From Eubacterium sp. (GTDB lineage: Bacteria; Bacillota; Clostridia; Oscillospirales; Acutalibacteraceae): 60,259 nucleotides of DNA. The DNA lies in NCBI GenBank assembly GCA_015655975.1, contig DVEP01000039.1, forward strand, positions 1 to 60,259, given 5' to 3'. The position numbers and the translations under genes are program-made. The notes below the pieces were generated by a model that worked only from the letters and a program-made list of their open reading frames with translations, was not told where the DNA came from and did no database searches. How positions within the stretch are numbered: the stretch's first letter is position 1; every line of letters begins with the position of its first letter. Shown here in pieces: positions 44,739 through 52,380 of the stretch.

Positions 44739-46067
44739 GTGGCTAATCTTTCAGAAAAAAGCACTGAGGCTTTAGTCAGACTCGAAAAGTTATTTGACGA
44801 CGCTTCTTTTACGGAAATTGATGCATTTGCAAAATCATCTGACGGTAAAGTTGAAGTTGTCGCAGGTTTCGGTACTGTAAACGGCAATGCTGTTTATGCT
44901 TTCAGTCAGGATATTTCGGTTGACGGCGGTGCTGTCAGCAAAGCACAATGTGCAAAGATTAAAAAAATTTACGACCTTGCCGCTAAAACAGGTTGTCCTG
45001 TTATAGGAATTTACGATTCAAACGGTATGAAGGTTTCAGAAGGAATCGAAGCTCTTGCAGCTTACGGTGAAATCTTAAAAGCAAGTACGGCAGTTTCAGG
45101 TGTTGTACCACAAATTTCACTTGTAGCAGGCGCTTGCCTCGGTACAAGTACAATGGTTGCTCAGGCGGCAGATATTGTAGTTGCTGTTAAAGACAGCGAA
45201 TACTATCTCGGAGCTCCTTGTGAAATTTCTGCTCAGGACAACTGCGAAAACGGAACTGTTGATATTGTTTGCGACGATTTTGATACTGCTCTTAATGCGG
45301 TAAAAGATGTTGTATCGCTTATGCCGTCAAACAATTTGTCTGCACTTCCTGTTTTTGATTTTTCTCAAAGCTCGGTAGTTTTGAGTGAAAAATCAGATGT
45401 TAAGGAAATTATCGAGTCTGTTGCAGACGCTTCAAGCGTTGTAGAGTTAAAAGCAGACTATTCTTCAAAAGTTGTAACTTCACTTGCAACTGTTATGGGT
45501 TCAACTGTTGGCTTTGTCGGTTTTACAGGCAAAGAAGTTTGTCCTTGCGCTTGTGAAAAAACAGCTTCATTTGTAAGCCTTTGCGACGCTTACAGTATTC
45601 CTGTTGTTACTATTGTAGATACAATCGGTTTCAAAAAAGGTGAAAAAGCTGAAAATAAGGGTATTGTTAAATCAGCAACAAAACTTGCGTGTGTATATGC
45701 AGGCGCAACAACACCGAAAATTTCGGTTATTACAGGCAGTGCAATCGGTGCTTCATATATTGCTCTTGCAGGCAGAGGCGCAAATGCAGACCTTGTTTAT
45801 GCGTGGAATTCTTCTGTAATTTCAGCGCTTGAACCTGAATCTGCTGTCGCTTTCCTTTACAATGACCGCCTTGCAAACGGCGAAAATCGTGAAGAACTTG
45901 TAAAAGAGTATATTTCAACAGAGGCTTCACCTTTGACAGCGGCTGCTTGCGGACAAGTTGACGATGTGTTTGAACCATCGGAAACACGCTTGAAAATTTG
46001 CGCTGCTCTTGATATTCTCAGCGGTAAAAGAGAAACAACAATAGCAAGAAAACATTCTGTTAAATAA
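44739..46067 (+). CDS. Divergent carboxyltransferase subunit (MmdA/12S transcarboxylase-like)
   Basis: A 442-residue crotonase-fold carboxyltransferase in two related halves. The family elements LFDDASFTEIDAF, VEVVAGFGTVNGNAVYAFSQD, GGAVSKAQCAKI and EGIEALAAYGEI are clear. Where decarboxylases and propionyl-CoA carboxylases have an SGGARIQEG motif and a Gly-Gly oxyanion hole, this protein has DSNGMKVSEG and GACLGTSTMV; in the C-terminal half SAIGASYIAL replaces KAYGGAYI. At 442 residues it is about 70 shorter than MmdA. It is probably the carboxyl donor/acceptor half-reaction subunit on an acyl-CoA, but altered motifs make the substrate uncertain. AAGGAGG precedes the GTG start. Operon with the next two genes. 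Confidence 0.75.
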   Translation: MANLSEKSTEALVRLEKLFDDASFTEIDAFAKSSDGKVEVVAGFGTVNGNAVYAFSQDISVDGGAVSKAQCAKIKKIYDLAAKTGCPVIGIYDSNGMKVSEGIEALAAYGEILKASTAVSGVVPQISLVAGACLGTSTMVAQAADIVVAVKDSEYYLGAPCEISAQDNCENGTVDIVCDDFDTALNAVKDVVSLMPSNNLSALPVFDFSQSSVVLSEKSDVKEIIESVADASSVVELKADYSSKVVTSLATVMGSTVGFVGFTGKEVCPCACEKTASFVSLCDAYSIPVVTIVDTIGFKKGEKAENKGIVKSATKLACVYAGATTPKISVITGSAIGASYIALAGRGANADLVYAWNSSVISALEPESAVAFLYNDRLANGENREELVKEYISTEASPLTAAACGQVDDVFEPSETRLKICAALDILSGKRETTIARKHSVK

Positions 46068-46085
46068 TTCGGGAGGACACATATA

Positions 46086-46469
46086 ATGAAAAGATATACA
46101 ATTACAGTTAACGGTATTGCATACGATGTTACAGTAGATGAATCCGGCAACGCTTCAGCTCCTGTTGCAGCACCTGCACCTGCAGCAGCACCGACACCCG
46201 CTCCTGCAGCAGCTCCGGCTGAATCTGCACCTGCTCAAGCAGGCGGTTCTGAAGGTTCGGCAAAAGTAGAGTCTCCTATGCCGGGTACTATTCTCGACAT
46301 CAAAGTTTCTATCGGACAGGCAGTAGAAAACGGTCAGGTTCTTTGCGTACTTGAGGCTATGAAAATGGAAAATGATATTGTTGCTCCTCAGGCAGGCACA
46401 GTTGCATCAATCAATGTTGCAAAAGGCGACAGCGTAGAGGCAGGAACAGTAATCTTAACTTTAAACTAA
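46086..46469 (+). CDS. Biotin carboxyl carrier protein
   Basis: A 127-residue protein with an N-terminal strand (KRYTITVNGIAYDVTVDE), an Ala/Pro-rich flexible linker (residues about 20-60) and a C-terminal biotinyl domain with VLEAMKMENDI, the Lys being biotinylated. It carries the carboxyl group between the two catalytic subunits encoded on either side. This is the layout of the 1.3S subunit of transcarboxylase or the carrier of soluble decarboxylase complexes. Confidence 0.93.
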   Translation: MKRYTITVNGIAYDVTVDESGNASAPVAAPAPAAAPTPAPAAAPAESAPAQAGGSEGSAKVESPMPGTILDIKVSIGQAVENGQVLCVLEAMKMENDIVAPQAGTVASINVAKGDSVEAGTVILTLN

Positions 46470-46486
46470 ATTAAGGAGTGTCTATA

Positions 46487-47884
46487 ATGGCTAAAATTGG
46501 AATTACCGAAACTGTCTTAAGAGATGCTCATCAGTCTCTCATTGCAACAAGAATGAGAACGGAAGAATTTGTTGATATTCTCGAAACAATGGACAAAGTC
46601 GGCTATCATTCACTTGAATGTTGGGGCGGCGCTACTTTTGACTCGTGCCTTCGTTTTCTTGACGAAGACCCGTGGGAAAGACTTCGCACAATTCGTAAAA
46701 AGTGCCCGAACACAAAACTTCAAATGTTGTTCAGAGGTCAAAATATGCTCGGCTATCGTCATTATGCTGACGATGTTGTTGACTATTTTGTAAAAAAATC
46801 TATCGACAACGGTATTGATATTATGAGAATTTTTGATGCTCTCAATGATGTCAGAAACCTCGAAACAGCAATAAACGCTGCAAAAAAATATAACGGTCAT
46901 GTTCAGGCTGCTATTTCTTATACAACAGGTCCTGTTTTCGATACAAAATACTACTGCGACTATGCAAAGCAACTTGAAAATGCAGGTGCAGACTCTATTT
47001 GTATCAAAGATATGGCAGGTCTTTTGACGCCTTACGGAACATATGAGCTCGTAAAAGCACTTAAAGAAACTGTCAATATTCCTATTCAACTTCATACTCA
47101 CTATACAAGCGGACTTGCTTCTATGGTTTTGCTTAAAGGTATAGAAGCAGGCGTTGATGTTGTTGACACTGCTATGAGCCCTCTTGCTATGGGCACATCT
47201 CACCCTGCAACAGAGTCTATGGTAGCGGCGCTTCAAGGTACTGAATACGATACAGGTCTTGATATTAAACTTCTTTCTGAAATTCGTAACTTCTTTGTTC
47301 CGCTTCGTGAAAAGTATATTGAAAGCGGTTTGCTTGACACAAAAATGCTCGGCGTAGATGCCAATACTCTTTTGTATCAAGTACCGGGCGGTATGCTTTC
47401 AAACCTTGTTTCTCAACTTAAACAAGCAGGAAAAGCAGACAAACTTGACGAAGTTCTCGCAGAAGTTCCGAGAGTTCGTAAAGACTCGGGTTACCCTCCG
47501 CTTGTTACACCTACATCTCAAATTGTCGGTACCCAGGCAGTGTTCAATGTTATTATGGGCGAACGCTACAAAATGGTTACTAAAGAGTTCAAAGATATGG
47601 TTGCAGGCAAATACGGTAAAACACCTTGCGAAATTGATGACGATTTCAAAAAGAAAATTGTCGGCGACGACGAAGTAATCACTTGCCGTCCTGCTGATTT
47701 GCTCAAACCCGAACTTGACACATTTAAAGATGACATCAAAGAGTTCTATGAGCAGGAAGAAGATATTCTTTCATACGCTCAGTTTGGTCAGGTTGCTGTT
47801 AAATTCTTTGAAAAACGCAGAGATAAAAAGTACGGACTTGACGGTAAGCACGACGATATAGAAAGCAAAGTTCATCCTGTATAA
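46487..47884 (+). CDS. Oxaloacetate decarboxylase alpha / pyruvate carboxylase B / 5S transcarboxylase-like subunit
   Basis: A 465-residue TIM-barrel enzyme from MAKIGITETVLRDAHQSLIA (ATG with AAGGAG; the GTG three codons earlier lies inside that SD). Metal and substrate residues are visible in RDAHQS, CIKDMAGLLTPY (carbamylated-Lys region) and IQLHTHYTSG. The C-terminal PYC_OADA domain has LLYQVPGGMLSNLVSQL. It lacks the fused biotin domain of longer OadA, consistent with a separate carrier gene upstream. It moves CO2 between biotin and pyruvate/oxaloacetate. A long terminator follows. Confidence 0.88.
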   Translation: MAKIGITETVLRDAHQSLIATRMRTEEFVDILETMDKVGYHSLECWGGATFDSCLRFLDEDPWERLRTIRKKCPNTKLQMLFRGQNMLGYRHYADDVVDYFVKKSIDNGIDIMRIFDALNDVRNLETAINAAKKYNGHVQAAISYTTGPVFDTKYYCDYAKQLENAGADSICIKDMAGLLTPYGTYELVKALKETVNIPIQLHTHYTSGLASMVLLKGIEAGVDVVDTAMSPLAMGTSHPATESMVAALQGTEYDTGLDIKLLSEIRNFFVPLREKYIESGLLDTKMLGVDANTLLYQVPGGMLSNLVSQLKQAGKADKLDEVLAEVPRVRKDSGYPPLVTPTSQIVGTQAVFNVIMGERYKMVTKEFKDMVAGKYGKTPCEIDDDFKKKIVGDDEVITCRPADLLKPELDTFKDDIKEFYEQEEDILSYAQFGQVAVKFFEKRRDKKYGLDGKHDDIESKVHPV

Positions 47885-47895
47885 GTTTGAATTCC

Positions 47896-47965
47896 AAAGC
47901 GATGTGAAGGCGACTTTAAGACAGTTTTTTACTGTAAATCGTTGCCGAAACATCGCTTTATTTTT
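47896..47965 (+). terminator. Long composite terminator after the carboxyltransferase operon
   Basis: An outer stem AAAGCGATGT (47896-47905) with ACATCGCTTT (47950-47959) encloses a branched or extended inner part (GGCGACTTTA against TAAATCGTTGCC, and ACAGT with ACTGT), followed by TTTTT. Confidence 0.75.
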
Positions 47966-47990
47966 ATATTTGTATAACGATGTCGGAAAA

Positions 47991-48296
47991 ATGTCTATTA
48001 TTTATATTTGAACTATTATTCTAGCCTTACTTGCAAGTGTTCTCTATTATATCAGTTTACCCGATTATCTTGTATTTAACAGTATGTCATTCAGCAATGG
48101 GGCTAATCATGATACCGAACTACAAGTTATCGTATATCAATACTGGAATACTGATGAAGTGGTAGCAGAAATCGAAGCAGAACATAACCAAATCAACGGA
48201 ACTCCCACCACCCTTACAATCAATCTATATCATTGTAAATGGTCTTTGCAAAATGGATATGAACCATTTTATACCACTACTATCAATTATGAGTGA
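47991..48296 (+). pseudogene. Small membrane/secreted protein gene interrupted by an in-frame TGA
   Basis: From ATG 47991 the frame reads MSIIYI, then TGA at 48009-48011. It continues without further stops as TIILALLASVLYYISLPDYL and on to ...GYEPFYTTTINYE, ending at 48296. A Trp codon (TGG) in place of TGA would give a 101-residue protein with an N-terminal membrane helix. An alternative is a shorter protein from ATG 48084 (70 residues), which would lose the helix. TGA is used as an ordinary stop by genes around it, so recoding is unlikely. I do not recognise the family with certainty. Confidence 0.55.
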
Positions 48297-48304
48297 AAAG
48301 GAAA

Positions 48305-48334
48305 AGCAGACAGTCAATCAAAAAACTGTCTGCT
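48305..48334 (-). terminator. Terminator of the DUF2798-marR operon
   Basis: AGCAGACAGT (48305-48314) and ACTGTCTGCT (48325-48334) form a 10-bp stem. Read on the minus strand it is followed by TTTTCCTTTT. It lies between convergent genes and could serve both. Confidence 0.65.
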
Positions 48335-48346
48335 ATAAACTAAAAT

Positions 48347-48772
48347 TTATTTATTATCAAATTCAAATCTCTTTTGTAGCATTTCCAAACTTTGATAAAC
48401 AATTTCATATTGTTCATCAGTCCATTCTGATGTCAAATCTTGATTGAATTTTTTTAATGCATCACTTAGAGGTTCATATTGTAATCTTCCCGTTTCTGTA
48501 AGATATATTTTTTTATTTCTCTTATCTTTGGGGTCTGTTTCTCGTGTTATATATCCTTTTTGCTCTAACGATTTAACCATTCGAGCCGTAGCAGCCTTAT
48601 CCACTTTTACAAGTTTTGTTAATTCATCTTGAGTCAATCCATCATTTCTTGTAAGTGCCATGTAATAAGGTTCTTCTCCGACACTTATGTCAAATGGAAC
48701 AACTACATTTTTTAATTTTTGCTGAATACATCTTGATAAATACATTATAAGTTTTCCAATACTTTTTTCCAC
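48347..48772 (-). CDS. MarR-family transcriptional regulator
   Basis: A 141-residue winged-helix protein starting at GTG 48772, with AGAGG 6 bases before it. The DNA-binding part shows LTRNDGLTQDELTKLVKVDKA, ATARMVKSLEQKGYITRETDP and the wing KDKRNKKIYLTETG. It lies 1 base after the stop of the DUF2798-like gene, so it is the second gene of the operon. It is the likely ligand-responsive repressor of the 34-bp palindrome at 49238-49271. The ligand is unknown. Confidence 0.9.
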   Translation of the reverse strand: MEKSIGKLIMYLSRCIQQKLKNVVVPFDISVGEEPYYMALTRNDGLTQDELTKLVKVDKAATARMVKSLEQKGYITRETDPKDKRNKKIYLTETGRLQYEPLSDALKKFNQDLTSEWTDEQYEIVYQSLEMLQKRFEFDNK

Positions 48773-48773
48773 T

Positions 48774-49202
48774 TTATGCCTCTTTTTCTTTTCTTCTTAA
48801 AACTTTGTCCAATATCACATTCCAAAAAATACTTGAAAAATATCCAAATAAAACATTGATAGGAAATGAAGAAAAATATATTTTCCAAAAGTTCTCATCG
48901 TATCCCTTCATTCGTAATAATCCGTTTATAGACATAATTGCAGTAAAATATATCGCTGGAATTATTGATGAAAAAAGTAAAAAAACAATGTACGATTTTC
49001 CAGTATATAATCTATCTGTTAATTTTGCACCTATAAGTCCAGCTGGAAAAACTAAAGACGCTATACTTGCAACTGTAGATTGTAATAACATCATCACAAG
49101 TATAGACGGAAAAACAATTTTTCCAGTATTCATTTGAGACATAATGCAACTCATTGTGCTCCCCATCAATATAGGGAAAAGATATCGTTTATACTTCATC
49201 AT
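48774..49202 (-). CDS. DUF2798-like four-helix membrane protein
   Basis: A 142-residue protein with about four hydrophobic helices. The N-terminus KRYLFPILMGSTMSCIMSQMN and the middle FPAGLIGAKLTDRL resemble DUF2798 proteins, with conserved small residues and a Pro in the middle helix. Function is unknown; such genes are often paired with MarR or TetR regulators, suggesting efflux or stress roles. Two adjacent ATG codons follow GAGGT. First gene of the operon with marR. Confidence 0.65.
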   Translation of the reverse strand: MMKYKRYLFPILMGSTMSCIMSQMNTGKIVFPSILVMMLLQSTVASIASLVFPAGLIGAKLTDRLYTGKSYIVFLLFSSIIPAIYFTAIMSINGLLRMKGYDENFWKIYFSSFPINVLFGYFSSIFWNVILDKVLRRKEKEA

Positions 49203-49231
49203 TTTTACCTCACTTTTCTAGGAATAACTAA

Positions 49232-49271
49232 ATAATAGCAAAAAATAGTTGACTGGTCAACTATTTTTTGC
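49232..49271 (-). promoter_or_regulatory. Promoter and 34-bp perfect palindromic operator of the DUF2798-marR operon
   Basis: GCAAAAAATAGTTGAC and GTCAACTATTTTTTGC (49238-49271) are perfect 16-base arms with a 2-base centre. Minus-strand -35 TTGACC (49255-49260) lies in the palindrome, the 17-base spacer is its remaining half, and -10 TATTAT (49232-49237) follows directly. A MarR dimer here would occlude RNA polymerase, giving autoregulation. Confidence 0.8.
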
Positions 49272-49348
49272 ATTAGAAATCCATTCAATTCATTTTTGTT
49301 TATATTCTCTTAAATACCATAATTGATTAGTATTTACATCATTCCTCA

Positions 49349-49452
49349 TAAAAATAACGCAGACAATGTCTCTACTATCTGCGTCATTCCTTTCATATCT
49401 TCTTGAAATATTTACTCCATTTTCTTTCAATCTTTACTCCAAATTTACTCCA
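49349..49452. repeat. Three TTTACTCCA repeats and a hairpin in a gene-free stretch
   Basis: TTTACTCCA occurs at 49411-49419, 49433-49441 and 49444-49452. Beside them ACGCAGA and TCTGCGT (within 49355-49383) form a hairpin followed on the minus strand by TATTTTT. Bases 49272-49640 otherwise hold no gene I can support. On the minus strand the repeats read in frame as a basic tail (KFGVKIERKWSKYFKKI) before a stop, possibly the end of a lost integrase-like gene. Weak evidence. Confidence 0.35.
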
Positions 49453-49622
49453 TTTAAAAAATCTGTTACGATATTTTGCGGTATTCTACGATACCTTTTC
49501 TTTGAAGAAAAATGTCTGCAAACCTTGATTTTAAGCGAACTTTTCAATATTCTCAAGCACTTTATTCTGTTGTGAGATTTTCTCTCAAATTATTTTTCGT
49601 TTATTTTTTGTTTATTTTTGTG

Positions 49623-49651
49623 TTGACTTTTTTATACAAAGGTACTATACT
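49623..49651 (+). promoter_or_regulatory. Promoter of the epimerase-like gene
   Basis: TTGACT (49623-49628) and TATACT (49646-49651) with a 17-base spacer, 35 bases before the ATG. Confidence 0.65.
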
Positions 49652-49686
49652 TGTATTCGTAATAATTGATTGGGGGAACAGTACTT

Positions 49687-50706
49687 ATGAAAGTATTACT
49701 CATTGGCGGTACAGGCCTTCTCGGTTCTGCCGCAGCACGCGTTTTTATTGACCGTGGACATCAAGTTAAAACTATCGCTCTTCCGCCTCTTCCGGAAGGT
49801 GCACCTATTCCTGAGGAAATGGAAATTACTTGGGGTAACTTCCTTGAAATTTCCGATGAGGAATTGTTAAAAGCAATGGAAGGCTGCGATGCTTTTGTAT
49901 TTGCCGCAGGCGTTGACGAAAGAGTTGAATTTCCTGCTCCTGTATATGACGCTTACAAGAAATACAACATCGACCCGCTTGAAAGATTTTTAACACTTGC
50001 AAAAAAATCAGGAATCAAACATTGCACAGTTCTTGGCTCATACTTTGCTTGGCTTGCTAAAGCAAGACCTGATATGGACCTTTGTGCAAAACATCCATAC
50101 ATCAGAAGCCGTATTGAGCAAGAAAAAGTTTGCGAAAAATTTGCTGACGACGATATGAGCGTAGCAGTTCTTGAACTTCCATACATCTTCGGTACACAAC
50201 CGGGCAGAAGACCTGTTTGGACAATTCTTATTGAACAACTTGAAAGATTTGAAAAAATGCCTTTCACAATGTATCCTGCAGGCGGTACAGCAATGCTTAC
50301 TGTTCGTCAGGTTGCTGAATCAATCGTAGGCGCTACTGAAAAATTGGAAAAAGGTTTCAGAGCATACGGTATCTCTTGCTACAACCTTACATGGCGTCAA
50401 TTCCTTAAAATTGTTTATCGCGCTATGGGAGTACAAGACAGAAAAATTTGCGATGTTCCGAAGTGGACTTTCAAAGCATTTGGTTTACATATGAGAAAAG
50501 ACTACGCAAATCGCAATGTTGACCCCGGTATCGACCCGGTAGGACTTGCAGATATTATGGGTATGAATTTGTTCATTCCTACCGATGACTGCAAAGAACT
50601 CGGCTGTACACCTGATGACATCGAAGCAGCAATCTTTGATTCAATCAAACTTTCTGTTGACGCTGTTAAAAACGGTGCAAAACTCCTTGGTATGAAAGGT
50701 GAATAA
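49687..50706 (+). CDS. NAD-dependent epimerase/dehydratase family protein
   Basis: A 339-residue short-chain dehydrogenase-like protein starting MKVLLIGGTGLLGSAAARVF, an NAD(P)-binding Gly motif (GGTGLLG). The usual catalytic YxxxK is not obvious: the middle has SYFAWLAKARPDMDL. The upstream 7 codons of the longer frame precede the GGGGG ribosome site and are rejected. Codon use is of the highly expressed type, unlike the accessory patch to its left. The substrate is unknown; it could be a sugar-nucleotide or isoprenoid-like modifying enzyme. Confidence 0.8.
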   Translation: MKVLLIGGTGLLGSAAARVFIDRGHQVKTIALPPLPEGAPIPEEMEITWGNFLEISDEELLKAMEGCDAFVFAAGVDERVEFPAPVYDAYKKYNIDPLERFLTLAKKSGIKHCTVLGSYFAWLAKARPDMDLCAKHPYIRSRIEQEKVCEKFADDDMSVAVLELPYIFGTQPGRRPVWTILIEQLERFEKMPFTMYPAGGTAMLTVRQVAESIVGATEKLEKGFRAYGISCYNLTWRQFLKIVYRAMGVQDRKICDVPKWTFKAFGLHMRKDYANRNVDPGIDPVGLADIMGMNLFIPTDDCKELGCTPDDIEAAIFDSIKLSVDAVKNGAKLLGMKGE

Positions 50707-50715
50707 TTAAAAAAT

Positions 50716-50747
50716 GTCGGTAATGCATAAAGTATTGCCGACTTTTT
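50716..50747 (+). terminator. Terminator between the epimerase and HAD genes
   Basis: GTCGGTAAT (50716-50724) and ATTGCCGAC (50734-50742), then TTTTT. It ends only 10 bases before the HAD gene start codon. Confidence 0.8.
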
Positions 50748-50757
50748 GTTTTATATT

Positions 50758-51588
50758 ATGAAAAAATACGACACTCTTTTTGTTTCCGACCTTGACGGAA
50801 CTTTAATGAATGACAATCAAATAATTTCGGAATTTACCTGCAATACGATAAATTCTATTGTGAAAAACGGCGTAAATTTTGCCTTTGCCACTGCACGCTC
50901 TGACTATTCCGCTTTTCCTATTATAAAGAATATTACAACAAATGTCCCTACAATAGTGTACAACGGAGTTTTTATAAAAAATAAAGCAGACGGTACATAT
51001 TTAAGCAAGACATTTTTCTCGGAAAAAGATGTTCGCTTTATCTATGAAATGTTGACTGCAAATGGCGTATATCCTTTTGTATATACAAAAAATGACAGTG
51101 AAGAAAAGTTTTATTACTATGAAAATAAAATCAGTTGTGAGCAAAAAGATTTTTTGAACACAAAAGTCGGCGATAGCAGAAAGCGTCCGCTTTCAAACGA
51201 GGAAAGTATAGTTTTTGAGAATATTTTTTATTTTACTTGTATAGATAAAAAAGAAAGATTAGAGCATTTGTATTTTTTGTTAAAGGATAGGTACACATGT
51301 TATTTTCAAAAAGATATTTACTCTGGCGACTATTGGCTTGAAATAGCGCCTGATGGAACAAGCAAGGCGGAGGCGGTAAAAAAACTTGCTGAAATTTTGC
51401 ATTGCTCAAAAATTGTTTGTTTCGGAGACGGAATAAACGATATTTCAATGTTTAAAATTGCAGATGAATGTTATGCCGTCGAAAATGCGGATATTTCATT
51501 GAAACAGTTTGCAAATAAAATCATTGAGTCAAACAACAGCGACGGAGTAGCGCGTTGGCTTCTAAAAAATATAGAGAACTATCAATAA
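50758..51588 (+). CDS. Cof-type HAD-superfamily phosphatase
   Basis: A 276-residue hydrolase starting MKKYDTLFVSDLDGTLMND, with the nucleophile Asp in SDLDGTL, motif II in FAFATARS, Lys near DGTSKAEAVKKLAE and motif IV GDGINDISMF. C2B-cap Cof-type members dephosphorylate sugar phosphates or cofactors. No ribosome binding sequence is visible before the ATG: the 40 bases upstream are a terminator hairpin and T-rich DNA. It may be expressed by read-through or from a leaderless start. Confidence 0.88.
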   Translation: MKKYDTLFVSDLDGTLMNDNQIISEFTCNTINSIVKNGVNFAFATARSDYSAFPIIKNITTNVPTIVYNGVFIKNKADGTYLSKTFFSEKDVRFIYEMLTANGVYPFVYTKNDSEEKFYYYENKISCEQKDFLNTKVGDSRKRPLSNEESIVFENIFYFTCIDKKERLEHLYFLLKDRYTCYFQKDIYSGDYWLEIAPDGTSKAEAVKKLAEILHCSKIVCFGDGINDISMFKIADECYAVENADISLKQFANKIIESNNSDGVARWLLKNIENYQ

Positions 51589-51596
51589 AAGACAAT

Positions 51597-51630
51597 AAAA
51601 AAAGAGCGTTTTAAAAACGCTCTTTTTTTA
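51597..51630. terminator. Bidirectional terminator between the HAD gene and the minus-strand RNA/DUF1292 unit
   Basis: AAAAAGAGCGTTT and AAACGCTCTTTTT with A- and T-runs on either side, able to stop transcription in both directions. Confidence 0.85.
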
Positions 51631-51780
51631 TCCCCGCCCAGCCGTCAGTACTGGCAATAACCTGCGTCAAAGCAGGTGGGTATCATCCCGCGTGTTTCAC
51701 GCTCCCTTCTTCCGTTAAAACGGGAGGTCTGCAATCCGCACTCGGAGTCTGATTCCCGAAGATAAAAGTGTTGGGTTATT
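51631..51780 (-). ncRNA. GC-rich structured RNA candidate (family unknown)
   Basis: This 150-base stretch is clearly richer in G and C than its surroundings and has no open frame. It contains a chain of small hairpins: TCGG/CCGA (51742-51759), CTCCC/GGGAG with nested CCGTT/AACGG (51702-51726), GCGTG/CACGC (51690-51702), ACCTGC/GCAGGT (51660-51677) and CCAG/CTGG near 51639-51653. It lies downstream of the DUF1292 gene on the minus strand and ends at a strong terminator, so that strand is favoured. It does not fold as one long rod, which argues against 6S RNA, and lacks SRP, tmRNA and RNase P landmarks that I can recognise. Confidence 0.55.
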
Positions 51781-51815
51781 TAAGTTGCTGATTATCGAGA
51801 AAGGCAGGGTTAATT

Positions 51816-52127
51816 TTATTCTTCCATAGGTTCGATTTCGTACAAGTCAGAAAGTTTTTCTTCAAATATTGCAAATATTCTGTCAAGTTCGTCTTCGTCC
51901 TCAATCATGCCGAGAAGTTCTTCGCCGTCTTCTTCGTAAACTTTGAGTATGATGAGTTCGCAGTCGGACTCGACAATATCCTCTGCATTATCATAGTATG
52001 GAGTTACCGCAATATATGTGTCATCGTTTTCTTCATATCTGTCGAGTAATTCGAAAAGTATTTCTTCGCCGTCTTCAGATGTTACTCCGATGATTTCAGG
52101 CTCGTAAAATTCGTTTTCACTATTCAT
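51816..52127 (-). CDS. DUF1292 family protein
   Basis: A 103-residue very acidic protein. The ATG at 52127 is chosen because GGAAG lies 8 bases before it; a GTG three codons earlier overlaps that site. The conserved core is EEILFELLDRYEENDDTYIAVTPY and ELIILKVYEEDGEELLGMIEDEDELDRIFAIF. DUF1292 proteins (YrzB-like) are widespread in Firmicutes and have no known function. It is encoded immediately upstream of the GC-rich structured RNA, on the same strand. Confidence 0.88.
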   Translation of the reverse strand: MNSENEFYEPEIIGVTSEDGEEILFELLDRYEENDDTYIAVTPYYDNAEDIVESDCELIILKVYEEDGEELLGMIEDEDELDRIFAIFEEKLSDLYEIEPMEE

Positions 52128-52255
52128 AGTATTCACTTCCGTCTGTTTAATATACTATATTTTAACCGAAAAACATCAATTCGTCAATAATAAAAGTATT
52201 AATTATTCGTTTATATATTATTTACAAAAAAATCTAAAAAATGTGAAAAAAACTA

Positions 52256-52283
52256 TTGACTTTTACGAAAGATTTGTTATAAT
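52256..52283 (+). promoter_or_regulatory. Promoter of the large noncoding RNA
   Basis: TTGACT (52256-52261), 16-base spacer and consensus TATAAT (52278-52283). The first hairpin of the RNA begins immediately after it. Confidence 0.75.
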
Positions 52284-52380
52284 GTAATTGAAGATAAGGG
52301 ATAGAAAGAAATATAGAGACGAATGAAGCAGATTCGTAATTTTCACATTATCTTCTACATTAAAAAAGGAGGCGTTTCCA

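Noticed and set aside
46610..47380. 256-residue antisense frame
   Set aside because: It lies entirely opposite the strongly conserved carboxyltransferase gene and has Cys/Phe/Ile-rich shadow composition.
48009..48011. Recoded TGA (selenocysteine or tryptophan)
   Set aside because: TGA ends several intact genes here (ilvB, ruvA, glpA-like) and no SECIS-like element is evident; nonsense mutation is simpler.
51631..51780. 6S RNA
   Set aside because: The stretch gives separate small hairpins, not a closing stem with a long rod and central bubble; no conserved 6S bases were recognised.
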